In this document: piece after piece, positions 9,249 to 17,608 of the stretch
How positions within the stretch are numbered: position 1 is the first letter of the stretch
How the letters are laid out: each line of letters begins with the position of its first letter
Assembly (NCBI RefSeq): GCF_943193215.1
Contig: NZ_CALPDH010000018.1
Location: forward strand, 65,764-129,763
DNA length: 64,000 bases
Origin: Acetatifactor aquisgranensis
GTDB lineage: Bacteria > Bacillota > Clostridia > Lachnospirales > Lachnospiraceae
Reading direction: 5' to 3'
Translations under genes and position numbers: made by a program
The notes under the pieces: model-generated
What the model saw: only the letters and a program-made list of their open reading frames with translations
What the model was told of the DNA's origin: nothing
Database searches by the model: none

Positions 9249-10026
9249 ATGTTCCTGTTCCGGAATCTGCTGAGCACAGATTTCTTCGAAGCCTGCCTGA
9301 CAGCGGATTTCCAGGAACTGGAGAGCACGGACAGCAGAAGCTGGAAGGTGCCGGGGGAACATCTATTATGGCGGCTAGACAGGAATCGAAGCGTATCTCC
9401 AGGGGATTGAAAAAGCCTCCATCGCGCTGGTGAGCCTGATTGTCTATTCCGTCATTATCGGCAGAATGAATTTCTGGCTGCTTCTGCTCCTGGCGGCGGT
9501 GACAGGGGGAAGCCTGACAGCCAATGTCCACGCCAACCGCAGGGGCGCCAGACATGAGGAGCAATATATCAAGGCCAGCCAGGGATTCGAGTATCTGAAA
9601 CGGGAAGTCCTGGCTCCTGCAAACGGCAAGGACATCCGGATTTACCACATGTGGGGATGGTTTCAGGAAGAATTCAGGAAAATGACGGAATCGTTGGCCT
9701 AAAGGGCTCTGTACAAGGACGCGCCTTTCGTGGTGCTGGATGAGCCCACTGCGGCCTTAGATCCCATCAGCGAGGCGGAAGTCTACACCGGGTTCCATGA
9801 GATGGTGAAGGACAAGACCAGCATCTACATCTCCCACCGCATGGCAAGCTGCCGGTTCTGCGATGACATTGCCGTATTCGAAGACAGACAGATAGTAGAG
9901 AGGGGCAGCCATGAGGAACTTCTGGAAAAGCAGGGGCAGTATGCAAAAATGTGGCAGGCCAAAGCAATTTTCAATCATATCACAAATGCAGGACGGGTCA
10001 ATCGGGCAGTCAAACATGGTTTTTGA
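9249..10026 (+). pseudogene. ABC exporter (permease-ATPase) remnant
   Basis: Three broken pieces are seen. From 9249 a frame runs FRNLLSTDFFEACLTADFQE. Then, in another frame, TGIEAYLQGIEKASIALVSL leads into membrane helices and ends near 9702. Third, from about 9703, the end of the ATPase domain reads KDAPFVVLDEPTAALDPISE ... IYISHRMASCRFCDDIAVFE ... ERGSHEELLE (Walker B, D-loop, H-loop). Walker A and the signature motif are missing, so an internal deletion of several hundred bases joined the transmembrane part to the ATPase end. With the broken regulator and kinase beside it, this looks like a dead peptide-signalling or bacteriocin export locus. Confidence 0.8.
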
Positions 10027-10291
10027 TATAGCCCGTTTGGATTCCGTCCTCTCTTCATTGTACAATGCGTTTTTTCCGGGGAGCTTATGATTCTTTTGTC
10101 GTCGCCTGTTTACAGGGGCTTTTTCCTATGTTACAATAAATTATACAGTTAAAATTTCCGGGTAATCTGACTACATGATACCAGCCATATATGTTTAGCC
10201 AATACAGTATGGTGAGTTCTGGCGTTATGTAGTATAACTCCCTTTTCGGAATTGTGTACCCGCTGAAATTGGGTTAATAAATATACATTGC

Positions 10292-10846
10292 ATGGAGAAA
10301 TTAGGAAGAATGGGCAAAACAGTGACAGATTCGAATGAAGCGTTTATTGACAGTTTGAAGATTGAGGATGTGCCGTGGGGCAGACTGACCACCGCATACG
10401 GGCGGGCAGGGGATCTTCCGGAATACCTTGCCATACTTGGCGGGATGGAGGATCGTGAAGAGATGGAAGATGCTTTCGGGGAGATTGCAGACTGCATCGA
10501 GCATCAGGGGACATTGTGGCATTCCACACCGTTTGCGCTGATTTTCCTTGTGCGCATTTACCGGGAGGCGGAAAAGCGGGAGGGATGCGATGATGCCGAC
10601 TGGCTTGTGGAGGAGCTGGAGGACTTGTTTTTCCTGATTGCCACATGCTTCCACGACTATCAGGAGCTGGCGGAAGACGAACCCCTGCCCCTGTTTGCGG
10701 ACATGCTCAGGGAAGAATATCTCTGGCCGGAAGATTTCAGCGAGGAAGAGGAAGAGACCCTCTGGGCAGAAGGCCCCTATGAGGGGGATTTATTTGCAAG
10801 CATCTATCATTACTCTTATGAACTGGTGAAAGAATTTGATCAGTAG
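10292..10846 (+). CDS. Acidic hypothetical protein, possible immunity-type protein
   Basis: A 184-residue, strongly acidic, soluble protein with no family I can name. It has no signal peptide or membrane segment. The C-terminal third is dense in Glu/Asp and aromatic residues (LWPEDFSEEEEETLWAEGPY), a look common among polymorphic-toxin immunity proteins. The next gene is a DUF4303-like immunity candidate, which supports but does not prove such a role. Its stop codon lies in the first copy of the tandem repeat at 10842. The 265 bases before it (10027-10291) hold only a weak hairpin with a T-run near 10105-10125. Confidence 0.6.
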   Translation: MEKLGRMGKTVTDSNEAFIDSLKIEDVPWGRLTTAYGRAGDLPEYLAILGGMEDREEMEDAFGEIADCIEHQGTLWHSTPFALIFLVRIYREAEKREGCDDADWLVEELEDLFFLIATCFHDYQELAEDEPLPLFADMLREEYLWPEDFSEEEEETLWAEGPYEGDLFASIYHYSYELVKEFDQ

Positions 10847-11019
10847 GACGATGAGATGGCCTGATCAAGGGAACAAAGATACTACAAAAAGAAAGTGATT
10901 AGTAGGACGATGAGATGGGCTTGATTAAGGGAATAAAGACACTACAAAAAGAAAGTGATTAGCAGGACGATGAGATGGCCTGATCGAGGGAACGAAGACA
11001 CTACAAAAAGAAAGGTTGG
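10842..11019. repeat. Three tandem 59-60 bp direct repeats
   Basis: Copies at 10842-10900, 10901-10960 and 10961-11019 are about 90% identical; each begins AGTAGGACGATGAGATGG and ends near AAAAAGAAAG. The first copy includes the stop codon of the upstream gene and the third supplies the AAAGG site of the downstream gene. They are adjacent with no spacers, so they look like a duplicated intergenic segment. Confidence 0.9.
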
Positions 11020-11029
11020 ATGATCAGAG

Positions 11030-11437
11030 ATGGAACAATTTTTCGCAGATTTACAGCCCACCATTGAGAACGCGGTACGGCACGCGATGGAGAAGATTCA
11101 TCGGGAAATCGGGAAGGAGCACATCTACAGTGCGGCCTTGGTCACCGACAGTGATTGCATTACCCTTTTCCTGGCAGTGAATACCGAGGAGGCCCTGGCA
11201 AGGCGGGACGAATCGGATCGAACGCCGGAGTATCTGGCGGAGTTGCGGAAGTACTGGCCCGAGGAACTGGTGAGCCGGGTGGCGGACGGCTCTTTCAGCC
11301 TGAACCGCTATATTCCCGACGAGTGGGGCTATTCAGATGGGACTGACAGTGAACTCAATCAGGTGAGCCGGCAGCTCTACGACCAGGAAGACTATGGGGA
11401 GATTTATCCTCGATATTCCGAATATTGGAAGTCCTGA
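11030..11437 (+). CDS. DUF4303-like immunity-type protein, truncated
   Basis: A 135-residue protein whose first 110 residues resemble the DUF4303 family (about 180 residues): an N-terminal amphipathic helix, HIYSAALVTDSDCITLFLAV and NTEEAL, then the Trp/Pro pattern YIPDEWGYSDG. The family's C-terminal helical part is missing; after residue ~123 the sequence changes and ends with YPRYSEYWKS, suggesting recombination or a frameshift. Such proteins are often found as immunity proteins beside polymorphic toxins; no toxin gene is intact here. The start has an AAAGG site from the last tandem repeat. Family call is moderate; truncation is inferred from length. Confidence 0.55.
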   Translation: MEQFFADLQPTIENAVRHAMEKIHREIGKEHIYSAALVTDSDCITLFLAVNTEEALARRDESDRTPEYLAELRKYWPEELVSRVADGSFSLNRYIPDEWGYSDGTDSELNQVSRQLYDQEDYGEIYPRYSEYWKS

Positions 11438-11597
11438 ATTCGAAATCACAAAGCTGATAGAAGAGTATTTGGGTAGGCAAGATCGATTTGATTTAACGGT
11501 AGAAGAATTTGAAACCATGCTTAACGCTTATTTTGTAATCGACAAAAAAGAAATAGTGGGACCGATGATACAGTATTTTTTGGTTTCTAAAAAGTAA
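11394..11597 (+). CDS. Small hypothetical protein or gene fragment
   Basis: A 67-residue frame overlapping the end of the DUF4303-like gene. The C-terminal 55 residues (PEFEITKLIEEYLGRQDRFD onward) look like a genuine helical segment and end just before the next gene. It may be the tail of another deleted immunity gene now joined to the truncated DUF4303 gene. No ribosome binding site of note. Uncertain whether it is translated. Confidence 0.35.
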   Translation: MGRFILDIPNIGSPEFEITKLIEEYLGRQDRFDLTVEEFETMLNAYFVIDKKEIVGPMIQYFLVSKK

Positions 11598-11634
11598 TGG
11601 ACAGAGTCGGATGTATGCGAAAGGGGGCAGGACT

Positions 11635-13320
11635 ATGGGCAGGCCTATTTCCATTGGGGCACAGAGTTTTGAATTTATTCGGAAAAACGAGTGTTTCTTT
11701 GTGGACAAAACAGATTTTATAAAAGAGTGGTGGGAGAATACGGACGCAGTCACATTGATTACCCGTCCCCGCCGTTTTGGAAAGACATTGAACCTGGACA
11801 TGATGAACTGCTTTTTTTCCAGGACATACGAGGGACGGAGCGAACTGTTTGAGGGGCTGTCCATCTGGAAGGATGAGAAGTACCGAAAGCTCCAGGGAAG
11901 CTTTCCTGTCATTTTCCTGAGCTTTGCGGATATTAAGGGGCAGACCTTTGAGAAAACGAAACAGATGATTAAGTACTTACTTGAGAGATTGTACAGGGAG
12001 CATAATTATGTAAGGAACGGAAAGGGCATGGATGAAAAGGAGATGGAATTTTTCGATTCTGTTTCGTCCAGAATGCCGGATGATGTGGCTGTATTGGCGC
12101 TGAAATATCTGTCGGATTATATGGAACGTTATTATGGTCAGAAGGTCTTAATTTTCCTGGATGAATATGACACGCCGCTGCAGGAAGCCTATGTATATGG
12201 GTACTGGGAGGAATTGGTTGGTTTTATCAGGCAGATGTTCAACTCCGCTTTTAAGACCAATCCAAGTATGGAGCGGGCGATGATGACAGGCATCACCCGG
12301 GTAAGCAAAGAATCCATTTTTTCGGATTTGAATAATCTTACGGTAGTGACGACGACATCCGAGAAATACTGCACCCAGTTTGGATTTACAGAGGACGAGG
12401 TGTTCCAGGCGCTGGATCAGATGGGGATGTCGGAGCGTAAGGCGGATGTGAAGCAATGGTACGATGGCTTTACCTTTGGCAGTCAGCGGGATGTGTATAA
12501 TCCATGGTCTATTACCAATTTTCTGGAGGAAAAAGAACTAAAGCCTTATTGGGCGAATTCCAGCTCCAACCGTCTGGTCAATCTGCTAATCCGGGAGGGG
12601 AACGCCCAGACCAAGACAATTATGGAGGATTTGATGAAGGGCGGTGTCCTGGAGACGGAGATTGACGAGGAAATTATTTTTGACCAGCTCCAGCGGAAAT
12701 ATGGGGCTGTCTGGAGCATGCTTTTGGCCAGCGGGTATCTGAAGGTAGTGGATCGAAAGTTTTCACAGGAGACAGGGGCATTCACCTACCATCTGGAATT
12801 GACTAACCGGGAAGTATATATGATGTTCCGAAATATGATCCGTGATTGGTTCAGCGGGGAGGACGTGCCATACAACGGGTTTATCAAGGCACTGCTTCTG
12901 GGGGATGTGAAGGCTATGAATCGTTTTATGAATAAGGTGGCCCTTGCCACATTCAGCTTTTTTGACACTGGCAGAAAACCATCGGAAGAAACAGAACCGG
13001 AGCGGTTCTATCATGGTTTTGTCTTAGGCTTGATGGTGGAACTGGCGGGAAGGTACCGCATCACCTCCAACCGGGAGAGCGGGTTCGGGCGCTATGATGT
13101 GATGCTGGAGCCCTGCAAAAAGGAGGATTCGGCCTTTGTGCTGGAATTCAAGGTGAGAGACCCGGAAGATGAGAAGACTTTGGCGGATACCGTGTCGGCT
13201 GCACTAGAGCAGATTGAAGAGAAAGCATATGATATGGAGCTGTTAGCCAGGGGGATTTCCCAGGAGCGGATCCGGCATTACGGATTTGCTTTTGAGGGGA
13301 AGACGGTGCTGATTGGCTGA
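11635..13320 (+). CDS. AAA-ATPase-like / PD-(D/E)XK nuclease family protein
   Basis: A 561-residue protein of the large family with an N-terminal AAA-ATPase-like domain and a C-terminal PD-(D/E)XK nuclease-like domain, common in Bacteroidetes and Clostridia and of unknown role. Seen: the family start (SFEFIRKNECFFVDKTDFIK), a variant P-loop (LITRPRRFGKTLNLDMMN), Walker-B-like VLIFLDEYDTPLQEAY, WYDGFTFG, YNPWSITNFL, and the C-terminal nuclease core YDVMLEPC ... AFVLEFKVRD. I chose ATG 11635 because it has a GGGGG site and fits the family start; an upstream ATG at 11611 is less likely. Mobile or defence-related roles have been suggested for the family; nothing here decides this. Confidence 0.85.
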   Translation: MGRPISIGAQSFEFIRKNECFFVDKTDFIKEWWENTDAVTLITRPRRFGKTLNLDMMNCFFSRTYEGRSELFEGLSIWKDEKYRKLQGSFPVIFLSFADIKGQTFEKTKQMIKYLLERLYREHNYVRNGKGMDEKEMEFFDSVSSRMPDDVAVLALKYLSDYMERYYGQKVLIFLDEYDTPLQEAYVYGYWEELVGFIRQMFNSAFKTNPSMERAMMTGITRVSKESIFSDLNNLTVVTTTSEKYCTQFGFTEDEVFQALDQMGMSERKADVKQWYDGFTFGSQRDVYNPWSITNFLEEKELKPYWANSSSNRLVNLLIREGNAQTKTIMEDLMKGGVLETEIDEEIIFDQLQRKYGAVWSMLLASGYLKVVDRKFSQETGAFTYHLELTNREVYMMFRNMIRDWFSGEDVPYNGFIKALLLGDVKAMNRFMNKVALATFSFFDTGRKPSEETEPERFYHGFVLGLMVELAGRYRITSNRESGFGRYDVMLEPCKKEDSAFVLEFKVRDPEDEKTLADTVSAALEQIEEKAYDMELLARGISQERIRHYGFAFEGKTVLIG

Positions 13321-13429
13321 GCAGTGAGGATGTAAGGTTTATACTGCATAACGCTGAATACTGCCTAATGTAATCATGCAATCCAACCGGTCAGCGTTAT
13401 GCAGTCTGGTTTCATGGCAAGTGAAATCG

Positions 13430-13570
13430 TTAAGCAGTATAAATGGCGCCATGCCAGGACAGAAGGCGAAACTGTCGGGCATGGCTGTCCTCATAGGGAA
13501 TCTGATGGCTCTTCAGCCAGTCCGCGGCCTTTTTGCAGGTGCTGCATTTCTGGTATTGTATGAATTGCAT
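13430..13570 (-). pseudogene. ArsC/Spx-family thioredoxin-fold protein, N-terminal fragment
   Basis: On the minus strand, ATG at 13570 (with GGAGG upstream) begins MQFIQYQKCSTCKKAADWL, the classic ArsC/Spx start with a CxxC redox motif. The similarity ends after about 33 residues, and a stop occurs at 13430; full-length members have about 115 residues. It is a remnant cut off near 13470. Confidence 0.7.
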
Positions 13571-13718
13571 CTTTTTTCCTCCAATTGAGCCAAAGGGCGT
13601 GATTCGCCATGGCCAGCCTGTTTCCAAACCATTCCGGCAGCGCTTCAAGAACTTCTCTGGTATACGATGATTTTAAATCCCTGTTTTGGATTTCGATAAT
13701 ACGTATTTCATCTGACAT
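13571..13718 (-). pseudogene. GNAT acetyltransferase N-terminal fragment
   Basis: Minus-strand frame from ATG 13718 starts SDEIRIIEIQNRDLKSSYTR then EVLEALPEWFGNRL, resembling the start of GNAT enzymes (LPEWFG motif). It runs directly into the upstream region of the ArsC fragment, so most of the gene is gone. The two remnants together suggest a deleted minus-strand gene pair. Confidence 0.5.
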
Positions 13719-13853
13719 GGAAAACATTGTAGTATAATTCTTAATGAAGTATCATATTCAGGACAAAATGATAAAACTGCCCTGAATGTGATTCTTCACA
13801 ATTGTACCAAGACACGGGACTATTTTCCAAAGACAATGTACAAAGGAGATAAA

Positions 13854-14843
13854 ATGGACTACAAAGTTTTCGTAGAATATGCATTTCAGAAACTGCATGA
13901 AAGAGGATGGCTTACGGAATTGATACCTTCTTCCATAACCGAAACAGATATTGCCGAATTTGAACAGGAGTACCTCATAGAGCTGCCTGTTATTTTGAAA
14001 TTATACTTGATGTCATATAAACCTTCGGCGACTGACCTTGTGGGGGTGGTGTATGACGATGAGAATAAAGAAATCAAAATTGATACAATGGATTTTTATG
14101 ACCTCACAGATGATATTTCCGACTGGTCAGAGAGCCTGGAATGTTTTCGGGAGGAATTTGAAGATTGCGAAACTCCTCTCCGAGAAGAAATCTATAAGAA
14201 CTTGTTCCCGATTGGATATATGGACGGCTGGTATTGTTTAGATTTAAGCCAATCAGACGGCAAGGACTGTCCGGTTGTTTTTTTGGAATATGGAGGTTTT
14301 TGGGATTGCTATCGTGACTCAGATGGAATTTTACACGGTAAGTGCATCGCTTCCAGTTTTCGCACATTTTTGGAATGGTACTTTTGTGGTTCTTTGGAAC
14401 ATTATGCCGCCTGTATGGCCGAAGGATTCGTTATTGAATATGAAAAATGGTATTATGATTTCGGATGGAAATCCGTATTTGGGGAGGAAGATATCATGGA
14501 ATTTAATGAAGATTTAGAACAATTTATTTTTGAGTTCAATGGACTGATTTTTGCCTGGGATGAAGAGCCTGGAGAAAATTATTTGGAACAGGTCAAAACA
14601 TTATCTGAAAAATACAATGCACATCTAAATTTTATTGTAGAATTTATGATGCCTTATATTACGAAAGTGTTTGGTACGTTCAGTTTTGATGAGATCAAAG
14701 AAAAATTGGGCAAGCCTGTTATTGACTACGAGAATGGCCGGGTAAATTACTTTGAGCAATCATTTGATGATACACATATTTTTACATTTGAATTTTTGGA
14801 TGATGAATTTGAGGATCTGCAGTATTTTTCAATAGATGGCTGA
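13854..14843 (+). CDS. SUKH (SMI1/KNR4-type) domain protein
   Basis: A 329-residue soluble acidic protein. Residues about 20-185 show the SUKH pattern: ITETDIAEFEQEYLIELPVI followed by LYLMSYKPSA, then LFPIGYMDGWYCLDLS and VVFLEYGGFWDCYRDSDG, then FRTFLEWYF. SUKH proteins are the most common immunity proteins of polymorphic toxin systems. The C-terminal ~140 residues are not recognised. The start at 13854 has a strong AAAGGAGA site. The DNA here is AT-rich compared with neighbouring host genes, consistent with horizontal transfer. No matching toxin is intact nearby. Confidence 0.75.
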   Translation: MDYKVFVEYAFQKLHERGWLTELIPSSITETDIAEFEQEYLIELPVILKLYLMSYKPSATDLVGVVYDDENKEIKIDTMDFYDLTDDISDWSESLECFREEFEDCETPLREEIYKNLFPIGYMDGWYCLDLSQSDGKDCPVVFLEYGGFWDCYRDSDGILHGKCIASSFRTFLEWYFCGSLEHYAACMAEGFVIEYEKWYYDFGWKSVFGEEDIMEFNEDLEQFIFEFNGLIFAWDEEPGENYLEQVKTLSEKYNAHLNFIVEFMMPYITKVFGTFSFDEIKEKLGKPVIDYENGRVNYFEQSFDDTHIFTFEFLDDEFEDLQYFSIDG

Positions 14844-14882
14844 AGGGAACTGCCCATAGTGGAGAGGAATTGTAATAGTGAT

Positions 14883-15386
14883 ATGAGTGAAGAGCTGCAG
14901 AAACAATATTATCTGATTAGATTCAAGATTTTGCAGGAAACGTATTATGCTATTTGGTATACAGATGATATTGACGGGTTTCTGCTTGATAAGGACGGCA
15001 TGTTAAGGTCGTTTCCGACCAAAGAGGAGGCGATGGTGTTTGCGCGGGAGGAGGGATTGCTGATTAATACGAAAGAAGATGAATTTCTTTTATCCTCAGC
15101 AATCCTTAGGAAAAAGAACATCAGAAAAATAAATTGCAGTCTTTTTTTGAATTACTGGAATCTGTTTTCAGATATAGCACATTCAATGAACTGTAAATTT
15201 ATCGGTGATAGCAGGGAAGAGCATATTCGGCATATTTATGAAAAGCTGTTTTATGGATGCAATATCCTGCTAAAGGAAAATGAGGAACCTTATAGACCCA
15301 AATGGAGCAAGAAGGAAAAATGTCTGATTGCCAGTGTGATGAAAAATGGATTTAAGATTTTATCGAAAGGTCTGCACAAGAGCTGA
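14883..15386 (+). CDS. Hypothetical protein following the SUKH gene
   Basis: A 167-residue protein with no recognised domain. The first half looks like a small alpha/beta unit (KQYYLIRFKILQETYYAIWY, then DGFLLDKDGMLRSFPTKEEA); the second half is helical and basic at the C-terminus. It starts about 40 bases after the SUKH gene on the same strand and shares its AT-rich composition, so it is probably co-transcribed and belongs to the same accessory island. Start is uncertain: ATG 14883 or GTG 14859 in the same frame. Confidence 0.6.
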   Translation: MSEELQKQYYLIRFKILQETYYAIWYTDDIDGFLLDKDGMLRSFPTKEEAMVFAREEGLLINTKEDEFLLSSAILRKKNIRKINCSLFLNYWNLFSDIAHSMNCKFIGDSREEHIRHIYEKLFYGCNILLKENEEPYRPKWSKKEKCLIASVMKNGFKILSKGLHKS

Positions 15387-15521
15387 TGTTGGAAATATAC
15401 AGGTCTGCGCATGTTTATTCGTAAATCTGGTATTTTATGATTTTTCAGGGGTCAGCTGCGATATACCCGTTTGGAAAGGGGGCTCAATGTAATTGATTAT
15501 GAAATTGTGTGCAGATTTTCA

Positions 15522-15550
15522 TTGTAATGGCTGGGATAATCCGTTATACT
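15522..15550 (+). promoter_or_regulatory. Sigma-A type promoter for the HAD hydrolase gene
   Basis: TTGTAA (15522-15527), 17 bases, TATACT (15545-15550), 36 bases upstream of the start at 15586. Confidence 0.6.
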
Positions 15551-15585
15551 AAAACGGTCATAGTTTGGAAGCTGTGGAGGGTGAG

Positions 15586-16236
15586 ATGCCAAAGGCTATT
15601 GTATTTGATTTAGGCGGAACCTTAATGGAATTTGCGGGAATGCCACTGAACTGGAGCGATTATTATATTGGTGGATTTGAAAAATTGAATGAACTTTTGA
15701 AATTGAATTTATCAGAAAATGATATACAAGAATCTGCGAATAAATTAAAATCATATAATCCTCGTACCAGTAAGAGAGAATATGAAATAAAGCCAGAGGT
15801 TATTTTTAATGATATTATTTCAAACTGGGGAGAAAAAACTGATACAAACAAAGTAATAGGACTATTTTTTGAAAGCTTGCGCTTAAAGGCAAATATATAT
15901 GAATATTCTACAGAATTGTTAAAGAAATGTCGAAATTCGGGCTTCAAAATAGCCTGTTTAACAGATTTGCCCAATGGAATGCCTGACTATATTTTCAAAC
16001 CTGCAATAGAAAATATTCTTCCCTATTTTGATTTATATGTATCATCACAAATATGTGGTGTAAGAAAGCCCAATAAAGGTGGAATATGCTACATAGCAGA
16101 TGCATTTGAAATTCGGGAAGCAGAGATATTGTTTGTCGGTGATGAAGAAAAGGACTTTTTAACATCTTTGAATGCTGGATGTGATTTTGTTTATATCAAT
16201 GATTTCCTAATAAATGAAAAAACACTTCATTTATAA
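15586..16236 (+). CDS. HAD-superfamily hydrolase
   Basis: A 216-residue haloacid-dehalogenase-type phosphatase. Motif I is KAIVFDLGGTLMEF (nucleophile D near residue 8), motif II is IACLTDLPNGM, the lysine is in VRKPNKGG, and motif IV is LFVGDEEKDFLTSLNAGCD. A helical cap lies between motifs I and II (subclass I). By family it is a cytoplasmic phosphatase for a small phosphorylated metabolite; substrate unknown. ATG 15586 is preceded by GGAGG. The gene is very AT-rich compared with the host core genes, like others in this island. Confidence 0.85.
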   Translation: MPKAIVFDLGGTLMEFAGMPLNWSDYYIGGFEKLNELLKLNLSENDIQESANKLKSYNPRTSKREYEIKPEVIFNDIISNWGEKTDTNKVIGLFFESLRLKANIYEYSTELLKKCRNSGFKIACLTDLPNGMPDYIFKPAIENILPYFDLYVSSQICGVRKPNKGGICYIADAFEIREAEILFVGDEEKDFLTSLNAGCDFVYINDFLINEKTLHL

Positions 16237-16395
16237 GGACGAATTCCAGTTGAAAAATCGTCAGGTGAGTGCAAATTCAGTAATCATATGTATGAACATG
16301 CAATTATGTCAAATTTTAAGCAGTGGGAGCATTTTTCCGAAAAGGAAACAAAACAGAATGAACGCTGTGTACAGTTTTTTGGCAAGAGGTGACGG

Positions 16396-17013
16396 ATGGT
16401 GAATATAACTCAGGATAAAATCAGAATAAGAACGATGGTTCCCGACGATTCTGCCGTTTTGCTCAAATGGATGACGGATATGCGTGTCCTGGAGTTCTAT
16501 GAGGGGAGAGACAAGCGGTATACGGAAGAATTGATTTACCAGCATTTTTTTGAAGAAGATTCGGAAGATGACAATGGTGCCGCGATGAAAGTCATCCTGG
16601 AATATGAAGGGGATCCCATTGGATACGGACAGATTTATCCCATAACTGACGAAGGCTGTGAAGAATATGAATATGATAATCGGAACGAGACCGTATACGG
16701 CATGGATCAGTTCATCGGAGAGCCTGATTACTGGGACAGAGGAATCGGGACAGAATACTTGAAGCTTGTCTTACAGTTCCTGCGGGAAGAAAAACAGGCC
16801 GACGCCGTCATCATGGATCCCCACCAGGATAACGTGAGGGCGATTAAATGTTATCAGAAAGCCGGATTCCGCATCATAAAAAGCTTGCCTGAGCATGAGC
16901 TGCACGAGGGCATAATGAGAGACTGCTATCTTATGGAGTACCGCTTCAGGAACAATGACAAGAATGTTCATCCAGTCCGTTTGAGTATGGAAAATATGAG
17001 TTTCGGAGAATGA
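16396..17013 (+). CDS. AAC(6')-type aminoglycoside acetyltransferase homologue (GNAT)
   Basis: A 205-residue GNAT enzyme with striking resemblance to the AAC(6') domain of the AAC(6')-Ie/Im group. Shared blocks recalled from that family: IRTMVPDD at the start, RVLEFYEGRDKRYT, PIGYGQIYPI, YGMDQFIGEPDYWDRGIGTE, DAVIMDPHQDNVRAIKCYQK, and the C-terminal ELHEGIMRDCYLMEYRF. The acetyl-CoA pyrophosphate loop (RGIGTEYLKL) is intact. The role would be 6'-N-acetylation of aminoglycosides in the cytoplasm; resistance is inferred, as chromosomal homologues can be silent or act on other amines. The final ~20 residues are extra. Start ATG 16396 follows AAGAGGTGACGG. It lies in an accessory island among immunity genes. 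Confidence 0.8.
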   Translation: MVNITQDKIRIRTMVPDDSAVLLKWMTDMRVLEFYEGRDKRYTEELIYQHFFEEDSEDDNGAAMKVILEYEGDPIGYGQIYPITDEGCEEYEYDNRNETVYGMDQFIGEPDYWDRGIGTEYLKLVLQFLREEKQADAVIMDPHQDNVRAIKCYQKAGFRIIKSLPEHELHEGIMRDCYLMEYRFRNNDKNVHPVRLSMENMSFGE

Positions 17014-17059
17014 CAGATGAACAATCAACTTTCATTGCGCAAAATACTCTTGTCACTTG

Positions 17060-17350
17060 TTGGAGATTGTTATTGTGAATGACATCTGTTTTAAAGGAAA
17101 AAGAAATATAGATTGGGACGAAGTTGAATAGTATAAGAAACATGATAAAAATGCAAAATATGGCTGGTATCGGTATGATTCCGGATTTGCAATACCAGTT
17201 TTTGATGAAAATAATGATGTTTTGCGATATAATGTATTTCATGCGGAGTTGGTGATAAGGCATTCTGAAAATGGAAAGCTGTATTTATATGATATTATAA
17301 GCATAAAAAAAGAAACGAGCACCCCGTTTGAGCATAATACTGTACGGTAA
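17060..17350 (+). pseudogene. Nuclease-toxin remnant (PBECR3-like)
   Basis: From about 17068 the frame reads VNDICFKGKRNIDWDEVE, then an in-frame TAG, then NAKYGWYRYDSGFAIPVFDE, RYNVFHAELVIRHSENGKLY and LYDIISIKKETSTPFE. The second block resembles the core of phage-Barnase-EndoU-ColicinE5/D-RelE-like nucleases (PBECR type). There is a stop and apparently an internal deletion, since family members are longer. No ribosome site or start. It fits a dead toxin in an island of immunity genes. Family call is from memory and moderate. Confidence 0.45.
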
Positions 17351-17404
17351 AAAACCCATCTCTTTTAAAAATTATACGACAGAAAGGAAAGAAAGTCAAG
17401 AGAA

Positions 17405-17608
17405 ATGTATAATGAAATTAATTTTGATAAAATAGATATAAATGCAGAACCGCCTACAGAGGAACCAGCCAGGCAGTACTACTTTATAGCAAGATGCCGT
17501 AAATGGGTTCGAGATTTCGAAAAGAAAAACGGCCGTTGCCCCAGTTTTTTTACGAAAACATTCGGTTGTCAGATGAATACCGAACACGAGATTGAAAAAG
17601 CCGCTTAA
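17405..17608 (+). pseudogene. miaB: miaB 5' end, cut off by prophage integration
   Basis: This 67-codon frame starts like MiaB proteins of Clostridia: a variable N-terminus, then RQYYFIARCRKWVRDFEKKN and the UPF0004-domain signature KTFGCQMN at residues 51-57. The codon for Q56 begins at 17570. After GCQMN the sequence is phage DNA (TEHEIEKAA then stop inside a terminator hairpin). The rest of miaB is at 52474-53754. Joining 17405-17577 to 52482 onward keeps the frame, so this is the original host start. In the lysogen it makes at most a 67-residue peptide, lacking the radical SAM domain. It keeps the host Shine-Dalgarno (GAAAGGAAAG). Confidence 0.85.
17570..17577. other. attL core of the prophage
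   Basis: CAGATGAA, within the codons for GCQMN of miaB, is the longest identity with attR (52474-52481). Serine integrases need only a very short common core, so the exact crossover could be any dinucleotide in it (CA, AG, GA, AT, TG or AA). Confidence 0.75.

Noticed and set aside
10842..11019. Possible CRISPR array
   Set aside because: The 59-60 bp repeats are directly adjacent with no spacers, they contain gene ends, and no cas genes are in the window.
17405..17608. An independent small gene at the prophage left edge
   Set aside because: It reads as the start of MiaB up to the GCQMN codons at the att core and its last codons are phage DNA.
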